Translations under genes and position numbers: made by a program
NCBI GenBank assembly: GCA_002224055.1
Contig: AZLU01000006.1
Coordinates: 62,001-126,000, forward strand
Reading direction: 5' to 3'
From: Pezizomycotina sp. ARF18
Taxonomy: Eukaryota > Ascomycota
Length of the DNA stretch: 64,000 bases
The notes under the pieces: generated by a model
Database searches by the model: none
What the model was told of the DNA's origin: nothing
Seen by the model: the letters and a program-made list of their open reading frames with translations, nothing else
Shown: piece after piece, positions 23,001 through 35,247 of the stretch
Numbering within the stretch: the stretch's first letter is position 1
Layout: each line of letters begins with the position of its first letter

Positions 23001-25510
23001 CACGACCTCCGCCGGTTCCCGGACGATAATGCCACAACCACATTTTCAACAACAGGATTTGCAAATGTTAGATAAACTACCAATCCATCCGCCGCACGCT
23101 GTCGTCCATATTGCTACCAACTATCAATTGGGCTCGAGCGATATTTATAGAAGAACAAGGAGGGCCTTTCATAGCACTTTTAACTTCCAACCAATCGTCT
23201 CACCTTCGCACTTCACCGCTGTAGTCTCATATTATTATTCCACGAGCCACGAGACTTACCCCATAAATCATACTATCGCAACTACTCCACGACACAAAAA
23301 TCCTAAGATATTACCGACCAACGCACTTACCAAGAATATAGGCGCGTTATAGCTCCGCCAATATATCTAAGAAGCTCACGTCTATAACGGTCCAGGCTTC
23401 TCAAATTGGCCATAACGCCTTCGACTTCTAACAAATCGTTCCGCTAACAATCGTGTTTTACCGACGAAACGCATATCCCTTTGGAATTGTGAGAACCACG
23501 ACTGTGCCTTCCCGTTCCCACACGATAGTGCTGCCACTACATTTCCGTCCGGTGACGTCGAGATGGTGGATAAGCCGCCAATTCATTAACAAACACCGGA
23601 GGGCAGCCTATAGCCACTCGGAAACAGGCTTACTTGAAGCGTATCATAATGTCTACAAAGATTGTGAACAGCGCTCGATAGCACTTTCAACCGCCATCTA
23701 ATCGTTTCACCGTGTTGCCTTTCACCAATCCATCCTCATATTTTCGATCAACGAGCTCCGAGACTCACCCGCGAGCCATACTATCGCAACTACTCCACAA
23801 CACAGGAAATTCCGATCGATAAATTTCCCAATTCGAAAGGCAAACAGCGTGTCATAGCACTATCTAACAAATTCCAGGCGTTCGATAGTATCTACAAAGG
23901 AAGAGGAGTTTATAACTCTTGCAATCACTAATTAACCGTTCTACTGACAATGAGGCATCGAGCTTCTCGGACATATTACCCACCTACCGGCGACGGCATT
24001 TCTACCGCCCTGCGATAGTATCTCATGTGCATGCGATCTCATCGGAGCAAGTTCTCAATCACATAAACCAAAAACCAATTAGCAGAGGCGAAATCGTATC
24101 TCATAGCACTATCAAAAACCAGAAGAACCTCACCGACTATCATATATGCAAATATCCATCCGGAACAACGAATAGCATGGCAACTATTAGTTCAAGTTTT
24201 ACGAATCAGTCCAACAAGCCATATTGCCCCTTTTTTTCGATTTTTCTTTTCCTAGGACAACGCATACGCTGCACTTGAAAAACTATGTTACCTAGAGGAA
24301 CGCAAAAAGCGTATATCTGCTCCTTTACCAATGATATTGAACTAGAGAGAGCAACCCAAACATTCAATATCGCAGTGAATATCGATTCCCGGCAAGCCGC
24401 ATACTAATCCACTGCTCTCTTCATCGTATATACAAAAAAAAAAAAAAAAAAAAAATTTATTTCTAATTGCTTCTCTAGTAAAGAGAGCAATAACTCCCGC
24501 GATACGAATCATAGAAACCCTCCGTTATACTATAATGAGGTAGGAAAAGTACTCTGTCCAAGGCAGCACGAAACATGAGGAGAAGAGGGATGTGCTACAC
24601 CCGAAAATAGCGACAGAATTTGCTATCGCCCCGCGATAGTATCTTAGGTGCATCCCCATCGAGAAAAGCTCCAAAAGACATAAACTAATACTCCATTTAC
24701 CCTGGAAAGACCCGCTGACAGAGCCAGAAAAGCGGACCAAGCGCTGTTACCTGCAAAATTAATAAGGAAACTGATCGTCATGTCGGCGACGTCGTTAATG
24801 CCAAGATACTAACATTCTTTTTTCAAGATGCAGGCTGAGGATACATAAACAGCCCATCGTGAAATTTTAAACGCTGGGGGTAGCGAGGACTCGTCTCAAA
24901 CTATCGATCCGCGTAAGGTTACGAGAAATAGACCGAACCGTCATAGGGCCACCAAAAAAGATGCATCGAATACGTGATAGCTACGAAGAACCGCTTCTAG
25001 CACAGGTAATAGCTCTTTCAAACACTACTGAATCGTCTTACCAACGATATCCAATTTCGCACCGCGAGCATATTGCTCACCTACAGCGACGGCACTGTTA
25101 CCGCCATGCGACAGTGCCGAAGCGCATGCATGCCCACAGGAAGAACCCCAAAATCACATAAAGCGCCAACCTATTAAACCGGCGAGCATTGGACGTCTGA
25201 TAACACTACCCAAAAAATCGATGCCAAATGCGATACCTGGAGAGCAGTACAAACGGGGGGTTTATAACAGTTCAATCTTTTAACTAATCGCTCCACGGTC
25301 AACGCCAACGTCAGCATACCACATTCATTATCAGGAGGCTGTTTGAGAAAGATAAAAAAAGCCGCCTCATAGTCTACATTTACAGAGAAAACGCGAAAAA
25401 CATATCCGCTACTCTCCAGGAGGTCAGCGGGTGGTCGTGATATGGCCATCCCGTTGCCGCATTCGTTCCGGCGCGTTTTTATACACATCTCGACAACTTC
25501 CCCAACGCAT
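20036..25510. repeat. old, diverged tandem satellite, monomer about 250 bp
   Basis: A fixed series of words recurs in the same order at multiples of about 250 bases. (1) ATAGCACTTTCAACC-like followed by AACAAATCGTTC, for example near 21250, 21936, 22922, 23167, 23411, 23680 and 25262. (2) About 50-60 bases later, CATATTACCCACC-like words (22981, 23472, 23967, 25069). (3) About 100 bases after word 1, ACGATAATGCCAC or ACTATCGCAACTAC (23022, 23271, 23522, 23779). (4) CCAATTCATTAACA, then CGCCTCATAGCAC (21577, 22331, 23081, 23579). The best-matching pairs lie about 500 bases apart, suggesting an alternating two-monomer unit. About 22 monomers would fit. No ORF of note is found. Copies are far diverged, so the array is old. 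The borders are approximate. Confidence 0.7.
24434..24455. repeat. poly-A tract (22 A)
   Basis: A run interrupting the satellite array, within a more A+T-rich patch. Confidence 0.9.
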
Positions 25511-26298
25511 AAAACACGTTCATCTCAATGCTCAAATCAATCATGAGCCCTGCATAGAGTCTCTATCATAGATTTATTTCATAATTTCTATTAACTCCAC
25601 CCTCATGATAACTAAACCACTGCCTACCTCTCCAACAGCAACATAAGAATGTCCACACCGACCGGATCCCCACAGCAACACCCATTAAAAGAATTGATAT
25701 CGCTCTTCCAAGCAAAAAAAACCGGGTTCGAGATCGGCAATGATAATAAAGGTGTAGTGTATGTAGTTTTAATATAAGCTCATCTTCGGCACAACTAACT
25801 GACACTGAAAAAAAGAGAAACGAGTTCTCTCCGGTCTAGAGCTGCAATTTGACATCCGAGCTACGTGTAGTATAGAAAAGGAAGATTCACGGTTGTAAGA
25901 TTCGGGGAAGGGAAGAGGATAAAAAAGTGTTTGTGTATTTTTATTTCTATTTCTATTTCTTCCGTGAATGGAAATGAAATGGAAGTTTACCCCGAAGGGA
26001 AATAATATTTTGTGCTTTCGTTAATATTGAATAAGACCTTTCGTGAATGATAAACCTGTTTGCTTACCTGTACCTGTAAAGCTACCCGATGTAAAAGAAA
26101 TAAAAAATTCGTGATCAAGAGTGCAAAAGAGCGAATTAAAAACTTGGTAATAATGTAAGGGTATTACAATTGTAATAATCATGAAATAATGAAGCAAAGG
26201 AAGAATAAGAAAAAAAACCGAAAGTGATCTTCAAAGCCTGAAAAATAACCATAATTAATAGAATAAAAGCGCTAATTTGGCATCAATCATCCCTACCA
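25511..26298. other. 3' flank of ERG9, non-coding
   Basis: A+T-rich DNA between the satellite and the stop of the squalene synthase gene. No coding signal. It probably includes the ERG9 3' untranslated region. Confidence 0.5.
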
Positions 26299-28027
26299 TC
26301 AAAGCTCCGCGTGCTTCGTAGCAACCGAAGTCACCGCTTCAGCAAACGATTCCGTCGCCGTCGCGACCTCAGAATACGAGACGAAGGGAACCTTGAACGG
26401 CAGCTGGCTCGCGATCTCCTGGACCGCCAGGTCGAACCTCGCGCCGAGCATGTACGCGACACCCATCATGATAATCGTCATCAGTATGATCGTACCCATG
26501 CTAACGAGGATTAACACCGTAATATCGCTGCTGCTCGGCGAGTTCTCGCGCCTCTTGCGCTCGACTTCGTCCTGGCGTTGCTTTTCGAGCAGCTTGGCTT
26601 CTTCGGAGGGGAAGATTGATTCGATGAATTGTTCGACCTGTTACAAGAATTTTGTTAGCACTAAAACCAAGAAAAAAAAAAGGAAATGTTAAAAGTGTTG
26701 GTTGAGAGAAATAGTGCACCCTTCCAATGGCAATAGAAATATTGAAAAAATTCGGATCCTTCGGCGTAGCCTTCTTGTGAATGATCCTCAGGTACTTCCT
26801 GAAAATCGCACTGACGGACCTCAGGTTTCCCGTATCGAGCATGAGCTGGCACGCTTCTCCCTTCGGTATCTTGACGTTCTTAAAATACACGTCGTAGTTC
26901 CTGTAGCACAGCGCCAGCGTGGCGATCGCCATGACCTGCGGTATCGCGCAGAAGTTGAAGACACTCTGATCCTTGATACCGGCGAGTAGTACAGGCACTC
27001 CGTGATGTGGTGTAGTGCGTTGAGAATCATTTCGGAATTACAATTCAGCGCGGCTTCCTTGTTCTCGGCTTTGCGAGGTCCGGGTACTCGTCGACGTATT
27101 TGTTCCAGATCTCTTTCGGCCAGAAGGAGCGCTTATCGCGGAGGTCCTCGGCGTAGTCACGGATGATATTCGTCTTCTGCAGGAACAGACCCATAGACGA
27201 ATGCAGATTCGGACGTTCTAATAACGCTGGATTTGCTTGCTTCGCAGGAACGAACAGCCGCGTCAATCCTTCGCCGACGAGCCCCGCGACGTACCAGCAG
27301 TACCTGTCGTAATCCTCGATCTTCTTAACGCCGTTGAGAGCAAACTCGGGCTGCCGAGCGTAATCCGCCATGCCGTTACCCATCTTCTTCGTGATATCCC
27401 GGATGACCTCCTGGTAAACCTCGGGATCTTTGCGAATTCTTCAGTGATGACCGTGAACTCGACGAGTACCTGGCGATCCTTCTCGTTGGGGCCGCAGCCG
27501 TCGAACGTCCATTCTTTGTTGTCGAGGAGCTCGTGGAAGCCGCGGAGGATAGGTTCTTTCGTTTCGAGAGGGATTGTCATGTCGTCTTCGACGGTGTCGA
27601 GGGCGCCTAAATCATATTGTCAGCATATTTACTAAGAACTTTAAGCTTCAGATTTGAAAAACATACGTAAGATAAGGTAGAAGAGAGAGACGGGACCCTC
27701 ATCTCTGGGTTCAGCTCCTGGATGACGGCGCTGAAGCTGCGACTCGTCAGGTCGAGGAATTCATAGCAGCGGCGAAGGGTAGGGGACTCCTTCTCGGGTT
27801 CCTGTAAATAATGTCAGCAAAAGAGCGAAATGACGCGAAGACAGCCTCAGTGTTTGCTTAGAGCTAGCTCTGCTGTGCTTGAGCAACCAAGCCCTAGGGA
27901 GAGAACGTGTAGGGTAGTAGAAAACTTACGCGTTCGTGGATGGGTCGTGGTAGAGCTTCCATTGGATCATAGCCCGCAATTGCTCCGGGTGGAAGATGTA
28001 CCAGAAGATGGTGCCTAGCTTCGGCAT
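26299..28027 (-). CDS. ERG9: squalene synthase (farnesyl-diphosphate farnesyltransferase)
   Basis: This ER-membrane enzyme condenses two farnesyl diphosphates to squalene, the first committed step of ergosterol synthesis. Four exons are visible: 28027-27930 ([19 protein letters not shown]), 27801-27667, 27606-26720 and 26637-26299, with introns bounded by GT...AG. Family signatures are present: the first aspartate-rich motif DTVEDD at the start of exon 3, [14 protein letters not shown], and the second motif [20 protein letters not shown]-terminal membrane anchor ([18 protein letters not shown]) ends the protein. Four places need one extra base to stay in frame: near 27698, 27422, 27066 and 26986. 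All family blocks are otherwise intact and in order. As ERG9 is normally single-copy and essential, these are probably sequence errors. Confidence 0.95.
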
Positions 28028-28746
28028 TGTGAGAGAGGTAGAGAGGCGAGGTAGGATGACGTCTAGAGAGATAGGATGGAGGAGTTGATACTATCAAACA
28101 GCTACCCTTCTTTCGGCGAATAGATGAGATGGGCTTGATTGATAAACAGTGTCTCTCAATTGGAGGACGGGTGATAAAGATGGAGAGGAGAAAAGGTAAA
28201 GGAAAAAGGAATCGAGTTCTGAATAATTTTGTATTTAATTGTGCCTAGACTCCCTTGAGGTTTTTTTTGCTGAGGTAAATAAATTTTTCGAACCCTTGGA
28301 AGGGAAATTTTTACCCTCCTGGAGCTTATATAGCACTAATCCGGCGCCCCGGCGGCCGGCACCAGAAAACCTTGACCCACTACGATTGCCGACGCCAAAT
28401 GCATCATGATCGTGTATAAATCCACTGTAAAATGCAGAGAAAAGACCGGATGAATCTACGGATCCACTGTTCGAATATAATAGGAAGAGAGTGATGAGCA
28501 GGAAGAGATTTGAATTTCACGAGAATTTATGAGCGACGGAGAGGGAAGAAATTTTTCCCTGGGGTTTTTGCATTGACGTCCAGGGGCGCAGGGCCGAAAA
28601 AGGGAAAGTGCCTCTTCAGTATAATCCCGTGAGATTCAGCTGCACTACCAGGGTACGTGCTTAAAGGTCTTTTTTTCTTTTTTTTTTTTTTCCTTTAAAT
28701 TGTAGCCGCTTATAAAAACACTTTAGAAAAGAGAAACTGTATTTTG

Positions 28747-28777
<31 letters not shown>

Positions 28778-28860
28778 AAAGAAAGAAAAAAAACGAGGAC
28801 GAGTTTTTCTCTAAAGTAGAAAAATATCTGTAGTATATTAAAAAAAATACAAAAAAAAAT
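28028..28860. promoter_or_regulatory. ERG9 upstream region
   Basis: Non-coding DNA before the ERG9 start. On the ERG9 strand an ATCACCCGTC word at 28166-28175 matches eight of ten positions of the SREBP-type sterol element ATCACCCCAC, about 140 bases before the ATG. This is suggestive only. A 29-base A run lies at 28747-28775. Confidence 0.3.
28747..28775. repeat. poly-A tract (29 A)
   Basis: The longest uninterrupted A run in the window, followed by further A-rich sequence to about 28873. Confidence 0.9.
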
Positions 28861-28861
28861 C

Positions 28862-29018
28862 AAAAAAAGAAAATGAAATGATTATTCTCCGGATTGAACC
28901 GGCGTTCAAATGATGGTGCCAAAGATTGATTTAGAGACCTATCAGCTCGTGCCCAGAGTTGTTTCTGGTAAAAGGCAAGAAACAATTAACCAATTAGGCC
29001 GAAGCTGGTCTCAAGTTT
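28862..29018 (-). ncRNA. tRNA-like / RNA polymerase III promoter-bearing relic
   Basis: On the minus strand, CGGCCTAATTGG (close to the tRNA A box) is followed about 100 bases later by GGTTCAATCC (close to the B box, one base short) and then T-rich runs that could end Pol III transcription. An 8-bp perfect inverted repeat (TTGTTTCT...AGAAACAA) lies between the boxes. No acceptor stem pairs, and the D arm does not close, so it is not a working tRNA. A tRNA pseudogene or tRNA-derived SINE fragment fits best. Confidence 0.3.
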
Positions 29019-32000
29019 TAACCTCCCCCAAATGCCTCATATAAACTAGTAAGGGTGGTCTAACAGGCACTCCACATCAAAAAAGAAATTATTATTATGG
29101 TCTAAACACCACCACTTCAACGTCATGATACTATCGAGATGCTAAATAGCCTAAGTGAATTATGTGTAAAGAATTTGGACATATATTTTGAGGTCTGTTT
29201 TTAAGTTTGCACAGCTATTTTCTAGAAAACAACGCAAGAAATCTCTAGAATAAATTCCATCTTTCGATGCTGAATATTGATAGATGTCTTTTGATCGAGA
29301 CAACGCGATTTTTGTAGATTAATTCCCCTCAAAGAAATCTAAATAAGATATCTCTCCAAGGATCTATTATAGTTGCCGTGTCTTTTTTATTTTATTTATT
29401 TATTTAAATTTTTTTTTTGGGGGGGTTGAAATTTAAAAGTCTTGAACTTGAACCTTCGCTATCTCAAATCCTACTCTGTTCAACCTAACATCTAATCAAC
29501 TTCTGAATTCTCAATACACTGCTAATTCACGTATATTAGAGCGCTTTTAATATATCGTAGCTAAAACATCTGATATTGTACTATGGCTCACTTCTTTCAA
29601 CCTACTCGTTGATTATCTAGTCCGGCGTTGTACACTCAATCACGCCAGCTTGCGAATGTAGCACACTCTAGCTCCCGGCCTCATAAAAGTGTATATCTTC
29701 TTCAATTTGAAATTCAACGGAAAAGTAATTAAGATACAGATCACACTATAAATAACGTTTAAAAGAGGGCACGTGTAGTTTGAAAGAGGGCAAAAAACGT
29801 TTGTGTTGAGCGAAACCGATATCTGCGTCGCAGCTCGAACCTCTATCTTCAACTCGACATGCAAACGAACAAAAACTTCCCAGGCGACTGATAACAGACC
29901 GAAAAAGTATAACTCCGAGTGCGAGCGAACTTTGTATACATCTACGACAGTGAACGTAGAGTTACAAGCTTATAACTCATTTCCAATTTTTGAGTAAGGT
30001 GCTACATAAGCACTAAACATGATCGTAGACATCCGCAGCCCAGCGTCGACCGTGCTTAAGACATAGGGGTTATAACGGCACATTCTTCGTAGCCTTGATA
30101 TAAGCAAATCCGGGAAGAATCCATGCAGTATATAGCTTGGTATAGTACAACTCATGAGGACAGGAAGGCATGGATATCAACAGTATGACCAGTTGGTCCG
30201 ATAGGCCGCTCCGGCGAGCAAACAATACCTTCGCCTAATCCGATAGCTTTTACCACCTCTCCTAAACTCGGGAGAGCCTGAATGAAGGCATCATCGGCCG
30301 GGCTTATACATCTAGAAAGTTCTCAAGCCTGTACAGACGATAATCGGAGGAACCGGTTGCGCTTCATACTAATTCACAAGTACTATCTCGAAACCACTAC
30401 AATGAGAACTCTGTGGCGAGAAATGTGTCACATGTTAGGTAGTCTAGTTTCACGCAAGCGAAACGACAGAAGATTGTTGACTTCCTACCTTCGGCGTGTC
30501 TAAATCTCTCCGGATTCCCGATTAAAATATATGAACGAGAAGCCGCCGGACATTCACTAATTTAAAATTCTCGGCCGCCTCGCGAGGATTCTCTTCGCGG
30601 GGAAGTCGTTTACTCGTTGCTTGAAGCTGTTGTTCCACGAAGATTCGATACTATCGAAAGAAGCTGGTGTTAGCGGGAAACTCGGATACTTTAATGGCGA
30701 AGATGTCGAGTTTAAAAACTATATTCAACACTCCTTCGCTCGTTATAATCTATTTAACGTATGACGGAACCGCGAAAGAACCGACTCCGTCCAACATATA
30801 GTTAAACCCAAAGCGGCATCTTGACAATAACCTCGTCGTATAAATGGTTTATGTATTTTGTTAAGCTGGTTCAGACAACCGTTATAGAATGCGATGTTCT
30901 CATTCTGTCTGTATTTGAACGTACCCGGCGCCCATAAACTTAGATAGCCCCGCAGATGGCCGGTTGATAATAGATTGTAATGACTGCGGAACCCTGGTTA
31001 TTTCAGCAAACCGGATGCCGTTACTCGCGATAGCGTTTATTCAAGAGCACGTCCAACGTCCGACGACACCTTTTCAACCATGATATACGGATGCTCATAT
31101 CCACCATCACCCTCTAAGGATATCGATTGACCTCGCGTGAAGGGGGAATCAGCCCCAACATAGCACAAATGTAAAGAATTGAATTGGGACGGTGCACCCA
31201 ATCGGCATATTTCCACCGTTTTCTAGATATTTCGACCCAGAGCCGCTAGATGCTGCTCGTAATGAGACTGGACTAGCGCCGAGCCGTACTGCCTGAATCT
31301 CTAACACACAACACAGAAGCTGGTCAGATACAACGTGAAGACCAAAGGCACGTACTAAACTGCGCATCCTGTCCAAGATATGTGCTACTTAAAATTTACT
31401 GCCATGGCGGACGAGGCGAGGAGAACGGCCGCGATAAGCACTGCATCTGTTGCCAATAGATTTTCTGGAAAACGGAGCGCCATAACGTAATCGTCGGGTT
31501 CGATTCCTAAGCCTGTATCACACAGCCCTCCCCCGTAGGACGTAAAAGCAGAGCGATGGTCAAGGTCGAGACTCGATACTACGAGATTTGAAAACGTACG
31601 CTCCGCGAGATGGCCACTCCATATACCTATGTACGAAACGTGAGCAAAGAACGATTCGCCACACTCGGTGCATTTGCTGTTGACGCTGGTGGTATAGCTT
31701 AAACATCCCATCAAACGTCCATTGAGCGAAACGATAGCCTATTACTCCTTTGAGCATATAAAAGGCTCAAAGGAGCCGGAAGACTTTTATAAAATCCAAC
31801 AGAACAGGCATCGCCTTCTTCCCCATGGCTATATGTATTCGCGAGTATGTACTTGGAATTGAAATCCCAACGTATAACTGCAGTCTACCCGCGCTACAAT
31901 AATGACGGGTGCAAGTCTGATATCTCGAAGTAGAGCAAAGCATGAGCAAATTCGCCGGACTCCGGAGATAAAGGAAAAAATGATTCTTGGAGATGCATTG

Positions 32001-35000
32001 TCCCTTAACGACCAAAGTGATAAATTTATTAAGTCTTCAAGTTTATGCCAGACGAACGATAAGAAAGAAATATCGAGTTTTGGACATGTCGAAATTGCCA
32101 AGCGATAACGCGACGTGTTCAACAGAAGTGCCGAGAGCTATCTATGATCATTGAGCCTTCCCATGCGATTTTGATAAAGCCCAACTGGCAATATTTATCT
32201 CCAAGTTCCATAAAAATCTATATCATGTAGCCTATCTACGCCCTTCGGATAGCACTGGCACTCCACCAATGTAGGAAACAATATTACAAAGCAACACACT
32301 CTCGTGAATTGACCACTGCAGCTATAATCAACTTATTCCGCGGTATGTGGTTCAATGAGAAGACGATCCGTACAGGCTTATAACTGATTGGTTTTAAATG
32401 TTCAACGTTAATGAAATGAAAGTACATCGATAAAATTAACCGCTCGTTAAAGAGATTTGACAAAGCCGCAAGCGCACCGCATAAACAAGAAAATACAAGC
32501 GTCACTTGGATATTGAATCTTGAAGAAAACGGTTTGATTCTCTTTAGCAAATCGGCAGCAACTCTTAGAAAATAAATTAGGGTAGTTTAACGAAGACGTT
32601 TAGACTCGTATACTAATCTAATACCATCGCGATAAGTTCTCCAAAGCCTCTTTCTATAATAGCTTTGTTTTCTAAGGCATCCCCGTCTTCTTCATGCCAG
32701 ATGTACTCGCGAGGCGTATAGTTGAAATCCAGAACAACAGCTATAAGAATATCGCCGCGGTCCGCATGCACTACAAAGATATGGTGTGCTTGAAAGATAT
32801 CTCTAAGTAAAGCGAGTCGCGAGGAAATGTTCGAAATATTCGATGAAGGATAAAAATCTTCGAGGATGTATCGTTCACTTAGCTTTCAACTGGACCGATA
32901 AGTTAATCAGAGTTTCAATTTCACGCTAGATAAATCATAGAAAGAAAGACGTGATCCAATTCCTGGTCCAACTACATGGGTAACCCACTCGTTCCACGGA
33001 ATTGCTGAGGTCTCTAAGCAATTGGACCCGCTTCCCTGGATCGATAAAGCTCGACTGTTAATCTTTATTTCCGAGCTTGCATACTATATATAAACGCTTT
33101 TTCGAGTAACGTAACCGAACCGGGGGTTGATACTTCGAAGAAGAAGATAGCAAAAACAATATGTTCTCGTAAACCATGTCACTGACACTAACACCAAAGC
33201 TTTTAGTGCGGTTTAATAACAAAATCAGGCACGCTATCTCTCGTATAACCTAATAAAATATCGTCGACGCTGATGCGATAGAAGCCTAAGATAATTGAAG
33301 TAGGAATTCTACCTTTATTCAGCCTTTGTTCTTAAAATTTGCTGTATAAGCTATTTATATATCTCCGTAGAGAGCTGTTATACTTTGTTGTTTTGTTGTC
33401 GTGAAGGAACGCCGCGTACTGTTCACAAGCACCGGTTTCTTTCACTGTCATCGACTAGACAACCAGTACATCATCAGCATGGAATCGGAACTATCGTGAA
33501 ATAGCGTATCAAACCATCCAAGCTCGTTCCATCGTCGATTTCAAGCTATACTTTCTAGACGAAACTCTACGAAAACGTAATAAAAATATAAAAGTACCTC
33601 TACATCCGCACAAGGCTCGAGCGCGTTTTCACTATACATAATGATCAGGATTGAGAAGACGGACACGAATGACGCTGAGAGCTCACGTACACGGTTTTCC
33701 ATGTCCCATTAAATCACCCTACGATTGGGAAAGGGTTCATAAAATGTCCGGAACTTGTACTACTGCTCTCGATGCCTCCAGCAACGAGGCACATCGCTTC
33801 TCCAAAGGTCCAAATCAACCTGCTGAGGCTAAACTCGTATCATCGGGCAAAAGACATACAGCTAGTAAGACACACGTTATGACGTCCTTCGATATCAGTA
33901 TCTAACTCTCTACGTGTTACGCAAAATTCTCCGACCAGTGCATTTGCCGTAGTCACCACCCCTCACCCACCGATACTTTTGAGCTCCATTGAAGTCAAGC
34001 ATTCGCGTAGAAAGTTATTCCTCTCCACATATTTTCATGGACAGCGGATACGAAGCACCAACAGCGACAACATGATAGGTCTAGCCGAATAGAAAATCGC
34101 GATAACGAGTAAACAACTGTGACGCGTGTTACACATAGAGGATTTGGAGCCCCAGAGGGCATTGAGGAAGGGAGATTTTCAATATATTCTGATCAGTATT
34201 TCAGACCGAGAAAGAACTTGCATCTCTCAGTGCAGATGGGATATCAACGATGGTTTGAGCGTTTACTTATATTCTTCGGCGTTAGCGAGGAATCTTCTTG
34301 GTATCGGCTTCTCCGATAAACCACTTATGGAAACAATCCAAAGGGTGACGGATATTTATGCCATACTCAATTGATTTTAAAACTTCGAAGCGTAATTTGC
34401 CCACCATGATACACTGGCGGATTTCATAGGAGTATGATGATTAAGTGAAACGCTTAAACCTTTAGCTCAAAGACGTTGTGCGTAAACCAGCTACATAAGT
34501 TTACATTATGGGCTAGTAGATAATATATTACCTTGAATTAACAAAGCAATATGTTGGGATGGCTATGGGATAAATCCAGGCGTCTAGGCTACCAGACTAT
34601 TCTCTCTTTCGAAAAGAATTATCAGACTGATAAAGAAGCTGTATCGCGAAATGCACAAATCATTTTATAGATCACTATTAGTGGGAAATTTTAAATATTA
34701 CTCATTTATGAATACTTCTCTTCGCATCGTTGAAGATAGGATAAATTAAAAACTAATATTTTGATAATGTAATTGAATAAGTTTATGAAACGACGTACAC
34801 TAAATAAAAGTACTAAGATACATCGATTTCCATACTCCAGCCCATAGCCTCCTTGATCCATTAGAATGGAGTTATTTCCACAGACCAGGAGTGATAACGG
34901 ACCTACAAAGTCATAGAAAGCCTGTTCTGAATTAACCACCCAATTTCGCAGTCCAAAAATCGTTATATATGTCCATGAAGCCGACTGGGGCACCTTGCAC

Positions 35001-35247
35001 CACTCTCCTATTTCCATTGTGTTGTATTATTTTGAACTGCTTATATGTAAATTACATTTATCGAAGTTTACGAACCGATGCGCTTGTAGCCATTGAAATC
35101 AACTCAATCGGGAAATAGCCAGAAGCATCTCATTTAAAATTCATTGAAGAAGTTTATTAGAACTGAGGGAGGAGAATTCTGTGCGTTTTTCGATTAATAT
35201 GGCTCGTAAATATATAGCCTATCTCAAGTCCCAACACTGCTTACCAT
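29019..35247. other. gene desert
   Basis: About 6.2 kb without convincing genes. Some words recall the satellite (for example ATACTATCG near 30651, GCGCCATAACG near 31479 and CTTATAACTG near 32379), but spacing is not regular enough to extend the array call. All open frames are short and their peptides have no family features. Confidence 0.45.

Noticed and set aside
20036-25510. CRISPR-like array
   Set aside because: The repeat unit is about 250 bases and strongly diverged, with no short identical repeats and unique spacers, and this is a eukaryotic context.
31490-31515. B-box-like word GGGTTCGATTCC
   Set aside because: The T stem has mismatches, and no acceptor stem or A box is found at tRNA distance.
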